Origin: Streptantibioticus parmotrematis
GTDB taxonomy: Bacteria; Actinomycetota; Actinomycetes; Streptomycetales; Streptomycetaceae
Length of the DNA stretch: 64,000 bases
Assembly (NCBI RefSeq): GCF_019890615.1
Contig: NZ_JAINVZ010000005.1
Location: 124,001-188,000, forward strand
Direction: 5' to 3'
Each line of letters starts with the position of its first letter. Position 1 is the stretch's first letter. Under the pieces are notes generated by a model. The model did not search any database. It saw only the letters and a list, made by a program, of their open reading frames with translations, and was not told the DNA's origin. This document shows, piece after piece, positions 44,855 to 53,432 of the stretch. The position numbers and the translations under genes are program-made.

Positions 44855-44998
44855 ACGGGTACGACCTCCGATTCGGGGCGGACGGCGCCGCAGCCGGGCC
44901 GGACGCCAACCGCCCCTCCCCGTACAGCGGGAGGAGCGGGCCGGATCGCCACGGGCGCGTCGGTACGCCCGCAAGCCTCACGGTGCCGCGGGGGCGAC

Positions 44999-45013
44999 CA
45001 CATCACCCGGTCG
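44999..45013 (+). promoter_or_regulatory. Cluster element site C (CACATCACCCGGTCG)
   Basis: Plus-strand match to the shared element, followed by GGTA as at site D. It is centred in the divergent gap, 144 bp from the SDR start and 148 bp from the GH13 start. A weaker look-alike (CGGGTGATACG) lies at about 45078. Confidence 0.8.
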
Positions 45014-45161
45014 GGTAAGGACGATGCCGCTCGCGCCGACCCGGGATCCCACCGGGGGCCGCGAGCCCCGCTCAGGCGGGTGATACGCGCGGCGGCCTTC
45101 GCACGTCACCATCGGCGCGACATCCCGGGTGACGACAATGACGACAGCAAGGAGGCCCGCC

Positions 45162-46868
45162 GTGGGTCCCGACAGCACACCTACCGTCCGCGCCGACCCG
45201 CCCGCCGGCACGCACACCGGCGGCGGCCGGACCGGCGCCCCGCGGCAGGCGGAGCCGTGGTGGCGCGACGCGGTCTGCTACGAGCTGTACCCGAGGGCGT
45301 TCGCCGACGGCGACGGCGACGGGACCGGGGACCTGCCCGGCGCCACCGGCCGCCTCGGCCACGTCGCCCGCCTCGGCGCGGACGCCGTGTGGATCACACC
45401 GTTCCATCCCTCACCCCTCGCGGACGCCGGATACGACATCGCCGACCACACCGCGGTCGCCGACGCCATGGGCACCCTCGACGACTGGCACGCCTTCGTG
45501 GACCGGGCACACGACCTGGGGCTGCGGGTACTGGTCGACCTGGTGCCCAATCACACCTCGTCCGCGCACCCGTGGTTCCGCGCCGCACTGGCGGCGGACG
45601 AGGAAGGACCGGAACGCGAGCGCTACGTCTTCCGCACCGGCCGGGGACCCGGCGGCCTGCTCCCGCCGAACGACTGGCGCTCCGCCTTCGGCGGCCCCGC
45701 CTGGACCCGCGTGCCGCGACGGGACGGCCGGGACGCGGGTCCCGCGCGCTGGTACCTGCACCTGCACACCCCCGACCAGCCCGACCTGGACTGGAATCGG
45801 CCCGAGGTCGTCGCCGAGTACGAGCGGATCATCCGGTTCTGGCTCGATCACGGCGCCGACGGCTTCCGGATCGACGTGGCCCACACGCTGTTCAAGGAAC
45901 CCGGCCTGCCCGACGCCGGGCCCCGGCAGCACGAGGACCCGCACCGCTGGCACCTGCTGCCGTACTACGACCGCGAGCCGCTGCACCCGCTCTACCGGCG
46001 GTGGCGCGCCCTGGTGGAGGAACATCCCGGCCCCCGCGGCCTCGCCACTGCGGCGGAACGGCTGCTCGTGGGCGAGGTGATCCTCACCGACCAGCGGCGC
46101 CTGGCCCGCTACGCACGCCCCGGCGAACTGCATCACGTCTTCAACTCGCCCTACGCGGAATGCCCTTGGGAGGGCCGGGCGCTGCGCCGGGTGATCGGTG
46201 AGGCGCTCGCCGCGACGGCGGCGGTGGGCGCGCCGGTGGCCTGGGTGCTGGGCAGCCACGACGCGGTCCGCGCGGTCACCCGGTTCGGCGGCGGCGAGAT
46301 GGGGGTGCGCAGGGCGAGGGCGGCGGCGCTGCTGACGCTGGCGCTGCCCGGCGCTGTCTACCTCTACCAGGGCGAGGAGCTGGGTCTCCCTCAGGCGGAC
46401 GTGCCCGAGGAGCGGCGGCGCGATCCGCTGTGGCGGATGTCGGGCCACACCGATCCGGGGCGCGACGGCTGCCGTGTGCCGCTGCCCTGGTCGGGGACGG
46501 AGCCGCCGTACGGTTTCGGTGACTGCGCGCCGCACCGGTGCTGGCTGCCGCAGCCTGACGACTGGGCGGCGCTGACCGTGCGGGCGCAGGAGGAGGATCC
46601 CGGCTCCACGCTGGAGCTGTACCGGGCCGCCACGCGTGTCCGGCGAGCCCATCCCACCGGTCCCGCCGCCCGGTTGCGGATGGCGGGACCGGCCTCGGGG
46701 GAGTGGCTGACGTTCCGGCGCGGAGCCGGGCTGCGCTGCCTGGTCAACTTCGGCCCCGGTGACCTGCGGATCGCGCCCGCCCACGAGGTGCTGCTCGCCA
46801 GTGCCCCGGTCGCCGACGGCGTCGTGCCTGCCGACACGACGGTGTGGCTGCGGGTGCGCGAGCGGTGA
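45162..46868 (+). CDS. Alpha-glucosidase-like GH13 enzyme of the cluster
   Basis: The protein has 568 residues. GTG 45162 is preferred to earlier in-frame starts because AAGGAGG stands 6 bp before it. The catalytic set is D238 (FRIDVAHTL), E305 (LVGEVIL) and D367, which sits in GSHD where the usual motif is NHD. WWRDAVCYELYPRAFADGDGDGTGDLPGA and VYLYQGEELGLP match the 29-kb alpha-glucosidase, so the two are paralogues. There is no signal peptide. In this setting it may transfer or remove a glucosyl group on a pathway intermediate, as in amylostatin- or trehalose-type chemistry, rather than feed catabolism. Confidence 0.88.
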   Translation: MGPDSTPTVRADPPAGTHTGGGRTGAPRQAEPWWRDAVCYELYPRAFADGDGDGTGDLPGATGRLGHVARLGADAVWITPFHPSPLADAGYDIADHTAVADAMGTLDDWHAFVDRAHDLGLRVLVDLVPNHTSSAHPWFRAALAADEEGPERERYVFRTGRGPGGLLPPNDWRSAFGGPAWTRVPRRDGRDAGPARWYLHLHTPDQPDLDWNRPEVVAEYERIIRFWLDHGADGFRIDVAHTLFKEPGLPDAGPRQHEDPHRWHLLPYYDREPLHPLYRRWRALVEEHPGPRGLATAAERLLVGEVILTDQRRLARYARPGELHHVFNSPYAECPWEGRALRRVIGEALAATAAVGAPVAWVLGSHDAVRAVTRFGGGEMGVRRARAAALLTLALPGAVYLYQGEELGLPQADVPEERRRDPLWRMSGHTDPGRDGCRVPLPWSGTEPPYGFGDCAPHRCWLPQPDDWAALTVRAQEEDPGSTLELYRAATRVRRAHPTGPAARLRMAGPASGEWLTFRRGAGLRCLVNFGPGDLRIAPAHEVLLASAPVADGVVPADTTVWLRVRER

Positions 46869-46890
46869 ACCCGGTGGGCGGGCGCGATCG

Positions 46891-48252
46891 TCACTCGGCG
46901 GGGGCGGCCGCCAGGCGGTACGTCAGCGGCGGGACGGCCAGCGCGTCCACCAGCGCGGGAAGGGCGCGGTAGTCGGCGAGGTTGCGTTCCGGCCGGGTGA
47001 CCAGCGCGCGTAGCGCGGGCCGCTCCCGGCCGGTGGCGTTCTCGTACGCGGTGAGCCGCTCCAGCAGCGCCGCGTCCCGGCCGTGGAAGTACTCCAGGAA
47101 GACGTCCTCGGCCGACTCCAGCAGCCGCCGCGGGTCCGCGTCCGCGTCCTCGCGTTCCCCGATCCGGACCCGTTCGACGGTGGCGGCGTCGTGGCGGATC
47201 TCGTGGGCCGGCACGTCCCCGGCCATCACCCGCCACAGCGCCTCGTCCTCGAACGGCGCGGTCACGGGCGGGAGGTGAGCGGCCTCGAAGTCGCGTTCCA
47301 CGAGCCGGGCGACGAGCGCGTCCTCGTCCACCCGCCCCAAGGGACCGACCCGGCCCATCGAGAACTCCGTACCGCTGTCCAGTGCCGTGGGCACCAGGTT
47401 GCGCGGCGGCAGCAGTTCGACGGCCGGTCCCATGTCGGCGGCCAGCACCGGGATCCCGTACGCCAGGGCCTCGATCACCACCCGGCCCAGGCTCTCGCGC
47501 GACGCGGTGCTCGGGAAGAGCAGGACGTCGATCCGGGAGAAGAACTCCGGCAGCCGCTGCGGGCTCAGCAGGCCGAGCGCGGTGACGGCGTCGGCCGGGA
47601 CGCCCTGTTCGGCGAGGCGCGCGAGCACCGCCTCGGTCGACCAGCGCGGGTCGTTGGGCTTGCCCGCGAAGACCAGTTCGGCACGGCCCCCGGTCTCCCG
47701 GTGGCAGCGCTCGAAGACCCGCAGCACCTGGTCGAAGTTCTTCGCCTCCGACAGCGCTCCCAGATAGCCGATCCGCAGCACGCCGTCACGCGGCGGCACC
47801 GGTGCCTGCGGGGCGCGTGGCGTGCGCTCCAGCATCGGGTACACCACCGCGGAGGCACCCGGCGCGGCGTCGGGGAACGAGCGCAGGAACACCTGCCGGG
47901 TGAACTCGCTGGGAAACAGCACGACATCGCCCGGCCGCACCAGGGGCGCGCACAGCTCCTCCTGGGTCCAGTACCCCGACCAGAACGTGGTGTGCACCTC
48001 CCGCACGATCCTGAAGTCCGCCCCCTGCCGCTCACGCCACAGGTGGTACAGGTGTGCGTACGGCCCGTTGCCCGCGTAGAGCACGTCGCCGTCGTCCACC
48101 TTCGCCAGGCAGTCGGGGCCCACCCGCTGGTCGTGCGGGACGACGTCGCCGCGGGCCGACAGCAGTTCCGCCATCTGCTGGTGCATCAGGACGGCACCGT
48201 CCAGGATGCCGGCGAGGCTCACGTCCGTGTAGTCATGTACGTGCAATCGCAT
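46891..48252 (-). CDS. Glycosyltransferase (GT4-like)
   Basis: The protein has 453 residues from ATG 48252. The C-terminal Rossmann half has the retaining GT4 signatures: LRIGYLGALSEAKNFDQVLRVFERC, ELVFAGKP, and the E-x7-E element in PSTASRESLGRVVIEALAYGIPVLA. The N-terminal half (GDVLYAGNGPYAHLYHLW) is the acceptor domain. A helical C-terminal extension of about 100 residues is extra. It should transfer a sugar from a nucleotide donor. It is the last gene of an operon with transketolase-, aminotransferase- and kinase-like genes. Confidence 0.88.
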   Translation of the reverse strand: MRLHVHDYTDVSLAGILDGAVLMHQQMAELLSARGDVVPHDQRVGPDCLAKVDDGDVLYAGNGPYAHLYHLWRERQGADFRIVREVHTTFWSGYWTQEELCAPLVRPGDVVLFPSEFTRQVFLRSFPDAAPGASAVVYPMLERTPRAPQAPVPPRDGVLRIGYLGALSEAKNFDQVLRVFERCHRETGGRAELVFAGKPNDPRWSTEAVLARLAEQGVPADAVTALGLLSPQRLPEFFSRIDVLLFPSTASRESLGRVVIEALAYGIPVLAADMGPAVELLPPRNLVPTALDSGTEFSMGRVGPLGRVDEDALVARLVERDFEAAHLPPVTAPFEDEALWRVMAGDVPAHEIRHDAATVERVRIGEREDADADPRRLLESAEDVFLEYFHGRDAALLERLTAYENATGRERPALRALVTRPERNLADYRALPALVDALAVPPLTYRLAAAPAE

Positions 48253-50002
48253 AGCGCGCCTCCGGGCTGGTGTGGAACGACGTCAGCAACTCGCGCAGTT
48301 GCTCGGGACCCATGCCGTGGCGGCGCAGCTGGATGTCGTGGACGCAGTTGTCGATGTCGCCCTCGACGCCGTGGACGGTGACCGGCAGCAGGTAGCGGTT
48401 GCGCAGCCACTCGCCGAATCCGCCGTGCGCGCCGTTGTACTCGACCGACAGCACGTTGCGGAACCGCGCCAGCCGCCGCGCGGTCCCGCCGGGCAGCATC
48501 GGGTTGAGCGCCGCGCAGTGCAGGTGCGGCAGGCCCAGGTCCGCGTTGGCCTGCGCCACGAGGGTCGTCGCGTAGCCGAACGTGACCACGGCCGCGCCCT
48601 CGTCCGCCTCGTCGGGCGGGGTGATCCACACACCGCCGTCGATGTCGTCCCGGCAGTCGACGGGCGGCTCGTCGAACCGGGCGTCGACCATGCTGAGCAC
48701 GTGCACCGTCTCCGGCTCGCGCTCCAGCCGGTCGGCGCATGCCTCGAACTCGCCCGGCGTGACAGGCTCGTAGACCCGGGTGTTGGCGACCAGGCCGAGC
48801 AGGTTGAAGGCGTTGGCGGCGCCTCCCCACGCGCCCCAGTTGCGTCCCGCCAGCACCATCAGGTTGCGCACGCTGGTCGACGCCTCGGTGAGCATGCTGA
48901 GCGAGTCCATGTAGTACATCGCGTCGGTGGCGACTACCTTCAGGTGCTCCGGATCCAGTGCCAGGGTCAGGCCGACCCCGAGGGTCTCGGCCAGGCCGAC
49001 GTTCTGGTACTCCACCTGCCCGGGCAGCCCGAACCTGGCCGCCAGGTCCGCGGTGAACACGGCCGTCGGCCGCCCCGACCGCTCGGCCAGCCGCGCCAGT
49101 TGACGACCTCCTGTGGAGGCGAACGTCGGCTTGGCCGCGGTGGCACCGCCCGGACGGCGGAAGCTGTGGCCCTCCTTGCGGGTCCCGCACACCAGGGCCG
49201 CGGGCCCGGGCAGCTCCAGCAACTCGTCCAGGGCGGCTCGCACCACCTCCGTGTCGCCGCCGTCCACCTCCACCACGGTGCGGAAGTAGCTGCGCAGGTA
49301 GTCGCGATTGAGGGGCTTCAGCAGCGGTTCGATGCCCTTGTCGTTGGCGTCGATCACCACGACCAGGTTGTCTAGCCCGGCCTCGTCGCTGAAGCGCACG
49401 CACTCGAACGTGACACCTTCGTGCATCTCGCCGTCACCGGCCAGGCACACCACCTTGCGCCGCTCGCCCCGCCGCTTGAGCTCCCACGCCCTGCTCACCG
49501 CCTGCGCCATTCCCACGCCCAGGCTGTAGCGCATGGTGTTGGCGAATCCCCACTCCTTGTTCACCACCCCGGTCATCGCGCCCTGGTGCAGTGTCGCCAG
49601 CGGTAGGAAGGGCAGGTGACCGCGCACGTACCACTCGGCGTAGAAGCTGGGCGCGATGTGGCCGCGCCCGACGACCAGGTCGGCGCGCGCGGGCCCGTCG
49701 GCACGCGGCACCAGGTCCAGATCGAAGCAGGCCCGCACGATCGGCAGTGACGACAGGCAGCTCTGGTGGTTGCCGGACCCGGCGATCTCGTGCATGCGCA
49801 GCAGCACTTCGGCACTGCCCCGGTAGAGCCGCCCGGGCACCTCGTCGGCGATCCGGCGCATCGCGGGCAGCAGACCGTCGCGCAGCCCGTGTTCTCTCAG
49901 CAGCGCCAACTCGGCTTGGACGGCTTGGTGTTCGGCGGGCGTCAGATGCGGAGCGGCGGTATCCAGCGCGCGTTCGAAGTCGGCCGGTTGCGGGGGCGCC
50001 AT
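48233..50002 (-). CDS. Transketolase-like protein (single chain)
   Basis: The protein has 589 residues, shorter than a full transketolase (about 660) but with both TPP domains. The TPP/Mg motif is CLAGDGEMHEG ... VVVIDANDKG. The pyrimidine-domain glutamate lies in QNVGLAETLGVG, and the C-terminal domain starts GAAVVTFGYATTLVAQA. Donor-sugar residues such as GSGNHQSC replace the usual GHPG... segment, so substrate use may differ. Transketolase-like enzymes in natural-product clusters make or transfer C2 units. It overlaps the aminotransferase gene by 1 bp and the glycosyltransferase gene by 20 bp. Confidence 0.88.
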   Translation of the reverse strand: MAPPQPADFERALDTAAPHLTPAEHQAVQAELALLREHGLRDGLLPAMRRIADEVPGRLYRGSAEVLLRMHEIAGSGNHQSCLSSLPIVRACFDLDLVPRADGPARADLVVGRGHIAPSFYAEWYVRGHLPFLPLATLHQGAMTGVVNKEWGFANTMRYSLGVGMAQAVSRAWELKRRGERRKVVCLAGDGEMHEGVTFECVRFSDEAGLDNLVVVIDANDKGIEPLLKPLNRDYLRSYFRTVVEVDGGDTEVVRAALDELLELPGPAALVCGTRKEGHSFRRPGGATAAKPTFASTGGRQLARLAERSGRPTAVFTADLAARFGLPGQVEYQNVGLAETLGVGLTLALDPEHLKVVATDAMYYMDSLSMLTEASTSVRNLMVLAGRNWGAWGGAANAFNLLGLVANTRVYEPVTPGEFEACADRLEREPETVHVLSMVDARFDEPPVDCRDDIDGGVWITPPDEADEGAAVVTFGYATTLVAQANADLGLPHLHCAALNPMLPGGTARRLARFRNVLSVEYNGAHGGFGEWLRNRYLLPVTVHGVEGDIDNCVHDIQLRRHGMGPEQLRELLTSFHTSPEARYAIART

Positions 50003-51324
50003 CAGCGGGCCCCGTGGGTCTCGTCCAGCGCCTCGGCGAGGGTGTCGCAGACGATACGGGTGTCCTGCTCGCCGGTGACGAACGCCGGGGCGAGCACCAG
50101 CCAGTCGTCCTGGCCCCGGACGATGACTCCGCGCCGCAGGCAGGCGCGGGCCACCCGCTCACCGACGCTGCCGTGCGCCCCGTCCGCGGGGTCGGCGAGC
50201 TTGACGCCGTACAGCAGCCCGAGGGCGCGCACGGTGCCCCGGGTGCCGACCGCCTCCCGCAGCGCGGGCTCGAAACGCCGCGCCAGCGCAGCGATCCGCT
50301 CCGGGTAGCCGTCCCGGCTGAACAGCCGCACCGCGGCCAGGCCCGCCGCGGAGGCGATCGGGTTGGCGGCGTAGGTGTGCGAGGGCGCGAAGGAGACCGC
50401 GCCGGAGCCGTCACCGAGCACCGACGCCACCCGTTCGCCGACGAGTACGGCGGCCAGCGGCGCGTACCCGCCGGAGACGCCCTTGCCGACGCACATCAGG
50501 TCCGGGGTGACCCCGAAGGTCTGGGCCGCGAACGCCTGACCGGTGCGGCCGAAGCCGGTGACGATCTCGTCGAACACCAGCAGCACGCCGTGCCGGTCGC
50601 AGATCTCCCGCAGCCGGTCGAGGTACCCCTGCGGCGCGATGGCCATGCCACGCAGGTGGATCACCGGCTCGACGATGATCGCGGCGACCGAGTCCGGGCC
50701 CTCCGCCTCGATGGTGCGCTCCACCAGGTCCGCCGCGAGCCGCCCGGCCTCCTCGTCGGGTACACCGAGGAACTCCGTGACGGCGTCGGGGGACCACACG
50801 TGCACCGCGCCGGGCAGGCCCGGGCCGAAGCGGCTGACGTCGGGCCGGCCGGTGACCGACAGAGAGCCGAAGGTCGAGCCGTGATAGCCGTGGTAGTAGC
50901 TGAGCACCTTGTAGCGCCCGGCGTCCCCGGTCTCGCGGTGGTAGAGCCGCGCCAGCCGCAGCGCCGCTTCCACCGCCTCGGAGCCGCCGTTGACGAGCTT
51001 GGCGGTGACGATGCCCTCGGGCGCGAGGCGGGTCAACTCCTCGGCCAGCGCCAGGGCGTTGGGGTTGGTGCCGTGCAGCGGCGGGTTGAAGGCCATCCGG
51101 TCCAGCTGCTGCGCGACGGCCGAGCGGATCGGCTCGCAGCCGTAGCCGAAGCAGGTGACGAACACACCGGACATGGCGTCGAGGTACGCCCGGCCCGCGG
51201 TGTCGAACAGCCGGATGCCCTCGCCGCGTTCGAAGAGGATCGAGTCCTGCGAGTGGGGCACCTCGAAGCAGTACGAGGACAGGTCGGCGGGCCAGGTGGG
51301 CGCGCTGGGCGCTTCAACGGTCAT
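50002..51324 (-). CDS. Class III PLP-dependent aminotransferase
   Basis: The protein has 440 residues. The PLP lysine is K281 (CVGKGVSGGYAPLAAV), and the phosphate and aspartate contacts are in LVFDEIVTGFGRTGQAFA, preceded by SYYHGYHGSTFGSLSVTG. Class III enzymes aminate aldehydes and ketones, including sugar and cyclitol ketones in specialised metabolism. It overlaps the kinase-like gene by 11 bp and the transketolase gene by 1 bp. Confidence 0.94.
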   Translation of the reverse strand: MTVEAPSAPTWPADLSSYCFEVPHSQDSILFERGEGIRLFDTAGRAYLDAMSGVFVTCFGYGCEPIRSAVAQQLDRMAFNPPLHGTNPNALALAEELTRLAPEGIVTAKLVNGGSEAVEAALRLARLYHRETGDAGRYKVLSYYHGYHGSTFGSLSVTGRPDVSRFGPGLPGAVHVWSPDAVTEFLGVPDEEAGRLAADLVERTIEAEGPDSVAAIIVEPVIHLRGMAIAPQGYLDRLREICDRHGVLLVFDEIVTGFGRTGQAFAAQTFGVTPDLMCVGKGVSGGYAPLAAVLVGERVASVLGDGSGAVSFAPSHTYAANPIASAAGLAAVRLFSRDGYPERIAALARRFEPALREAVGTRGTVRALGLLYGVKLADPADGAHGSVGERVARACLRRGVIVRGQDDWLVLAPAFVTGEQDTRIVCDTLAEALDETHGAR

Positions 51325-52450
51325 CTTCAGTCCTAGGTAGGTCGGTTCCCTGGGAGGCGGGAGCGGTGGGATCGAGGAGCCGGTGCAGTGCGAGCCGGCG
51401 ACGGGTGTCGAGCAGGTCGAGGTAGCCGGTCCAGGCGGGGGAGAGCAGGTCGCGTTCGAGGATGTCCTTGGCGATGTCCACGATCACCGGGACCGCGTGG
51501 ACGACGAGCAGGGGCATCAGCAGCCCCAGTTCTTCGGGGGCGAGCAGGCCCTCGCGCAGGGCGGCGCGCTCGAAGCGCCCCGCCGCCCGCGCCCGCGCGG
51601 CGTCGCCACCGCGCACCCGCGCCGCGGTGTCCGCGATCCAGGCGAGGTCCAGCAGCCGGTCGCCCACCGTCATGTTGTCGAAGTCGAGGACCGCGACCAC
51701 GTGGGGTTCCTCCGCGCCGTCGAGGAGGAAGTGGTGGTGGTGCAGGTCGGCGTGGACCACCCGGCGGCGACCCGGCGGGGGCGTGGCCACGTCGGGGGAG
51801 GAGCCGGTCAGCAGCGGCCGGGCCCGCTCCAGACCCTCCAGCGCGGTCCGCGCGATGCCACCCCACGCGTCGTCCCGCGCCCCCGCCAGCGGCAGCAGCC
51901 GGTCCACGCCGTCGTCCAGCGCGGCCCGCCAGTCCTCCTCCGCGACGAGCGGGGGCACCGGCAGCGGGACCAGATCGTCGACCACCCGCCGCGGCAGGCC
52001 GTCGAGGACCCGGCGCAGCCGCAGTCCGGTGGCGATCACCGCGTCCGCCTGGTCCGGCGCGGGCCGGCCCGACGCGCCGCCGGGCGCGAGCGGGACGAGT
52101 TCGCACACGTGGCCGTCGTGCTCGGCGACGGCCGCGCCGGTCGTGGTCGGCACCGGCACCGGCACCGGGACGCCGGCGTCCCGGCAGGCCCGCAGTACCC
52201 GCCCCTTGACGTGGTGGAAGGCGGGCGGGCGAGCCGCTTCGCGGTCGAGCTGGACCTTGAAGACGTGATCGCGTCCGCGGTGGGCGACCCGCCACAGCGC
52301 CGCCGTGTGACTGAGCGGCGCCGTGCCGTCCGAACGCAGTGGCCGCGGGCGGGAGTTCGGGGGAACGTCCCAGTGCTCGGCCAGGGCGTCGGCGACCCAC
52401 GGGCGCGAACCCACCGGGGCACCGGACCGCGGACGCTGATGTGACGTCAT
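51314..52450 (-). CDS. Aminoglycoside-phosphotransferase-fold kinase
   Basis: The protein has 378 residues. APH/choline-kinase features are WRVAHRGRDHVFKVQLDRE (ATP lysine), a modified Brenner catalytic loop RRVVHADLHHHHFLLDG (HxD retained, four consecutive His where H-x-N is usual) and LDFDNMTVGDRLLDLAW (DFD in place of DFG/D). It probably phosphorylates a sugar, cyclitol or amino alcohol, either as a biosynthetic step or as self-protection. The ATG at 52450 has only a weak ribosome-binding site. First gene of the four-gene leftward operon, divergent from the ebo operon. Confidence 0.85.
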   Translation of the reverse strand: MTSHQRPRSGAPVGSRPWVADALAEHWDVPPNSRPRPLRSDGTAPLSHTAALWRVAHRGRDHVFKVQLDREAARPPAFHHVKGRVLRACRDAGVPVPVPVPTTTGAAVAEHDGHVCELVPLAPGGASGRPAPDQADAVIATGLRLRRVLDGLPRRVVDDLVPLPVPPLVAEEDWRAALDDGVDRLLPLAGARDDAWGGIARTALEGLERARPLLTGSSPDVATPPPGRRRVVHADLHHHHFLLDGAEEPHVVAVLDFDNMTVGDRLLDLAWIADTAARVRGGDAARARAAGRFERAALREGLLAPEELGLLMPLLVVHAVPVIVDIAKDILERDLLSPAWTGYLDLLDTRRRLALHRLLDPTAPASQGTDLPRTEDDR

Positions 52451-52546
52451 TCCTTCAGCCCTCACCCGTTCCTCGCGTGACGTCGCAGCCGGGGACGTAC
52501 GCCGCCGGTTGCCTGAAGGCGATGGTGAACGCGGGGCCCGGCCGCT

Positions 52547-52561
52547 CACATCACCTGGTCG
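52547..52561 (+). promoter_or_regulatory. Cluster element site D (CACATCACCTGGTCG)
   Basis: Plus-strand match to the shared element (followed by GGTA, as at site C). It lies in the divergent gap, 96 bp from the kinase start and 157 bp from the HAD start, so it could control both large operons. Confidence 0.8.
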
Positions 52562-52718
52562 GGTAGCCGGGTGCCGGGCCGCGCGCACCCCGGCGCACCC
52601 CCGCTCACCTGGGGGATGTGGGCCGTTCACCCGCGACCCAGCATGGGGTTCGCCAGAAGGAGGACCACCGCCACGAAGCGGCCGGGTCCCCGGGACCCCG
52701 AGCCGAAAGGACGCCGAC

Positions 52719-53432
52719 GTGCCGGCCGACAACACTCCACCGGAGCGCGTGGAGGCGGTGGTGTTCGACCACGACGGAACGCTGGTGGACTCCATCACCC
52801 CGGACTACGAAGCCTGTTCACAGGTGTTCCGCGAGTACGGCGCCGAACTGCCGGCCGCCGTGTGGGCGGCGGACGTCTGCGGCAACACCGACGGCTATCC
52901 GGCGCTCTTCGCGCGACTGGCCGAGAGCATCGGCCGGCACGACGCCGCGGCACGGATGCGCGAGCGGCTGTCCGAACTGTGGGCCGCCTCCCTGCTGCCC
53001 GGCTCCGTTCCCCTGATGCCCGCCGTCCGCGATGTCCTCGACGGACTGCGGGAATCGGGGGTGCGGCTGGCCGTCGCCTCGGCGGCGCCGCGCACCTGGG
53101 TGACGGGCTGTCTGGAGCACCACAGACTGCTCGACCGCTTCCAGGCCGTCGTCGCCGCCGAGGACGTCGAACGGCGCAAGCCCGCGCCCGACGCCTACCT
53201 GGCGGCAGCCGCCCGGCTGGGCGTGCCGCCCGAGCGGTGCGTCGCGGTGGAGGACTCCCTCACCGGGGTCGACGCCGCCCTGGCCGCCGGGATGCGGGTG
53301 ATCGCGGTGCCCACGCCCGTCACCCGGTCCCTCGACTACTCCCGCGCGGACCACGTGCTGCCCGGCCTCGGCGGACTGACCGCCGCGCTACGGGCCCCGT
53401 CCGACAGAAAGGCAGCCCATGTCCGACACTGA
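52719..53432 (+). CDS. HAD-superfamily phosphatase / phosphoglucomutase-like
   Basis: The protein has 237 residues from GTG 52719 (GAAAGGA). HAD motif I is VVFDHDGTLVDS (nucleophile and acid/base Asp), motif II serine is in LAVASAAPRTW, motif III lysine is in RRKPAPDAY, and motif IV is CVAVEDSLTGVDAALAAGM. The alpha-helical cap fits beta-phosphoglucomutase-like sugar phosphatases. It is the first gene of the ten-gene operon and overlaps the next by 14 bp. It probably dephosphorylates a sugar or cyclitol phosphate of the pathway. Confidence 0.92.
   Translation: MPADNTPPERVEAVVFDHDGTLVDSITPDYEACSQVFREYGAELPAAVWAADVCGNTDGYPALFARLAESIGRHDAAARMRERLSELWAASLLPGSVPLMPAVRDVLDGLRESGVRLAVASAAPRTWVTGCLEHHRLLDRFQAVVAAEDVERRKPAPDAYLAAAARLGVPPERCVAVEDSLTGVDAALAAGMRVIAVPTPVTRSLDYSRADHVLPGLGGLTAALRAPSDRKAAHVRH

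Noticed and set aside
45075-45085. CGGGTGATACG as a sixth cluster element
   Set aside because: It keeps only the inner part (ATCACCCG) and lacks the CAC start. Listed only as a look-alike near site C.
44855-45161. GTG 45129 and ATG 45138 as starts of the cluster GH13 gene
   Set aside because: Neither has a ribosome-binding site, whereas AAGGAGG stands 6 bp before GTG 45162.
48233-50002. Transketolase-like gene as the primary-metabolism transketolase
   Set aside because: It is shorter, has a changed N-terminal substrate segment, and lies within a cluster operon.
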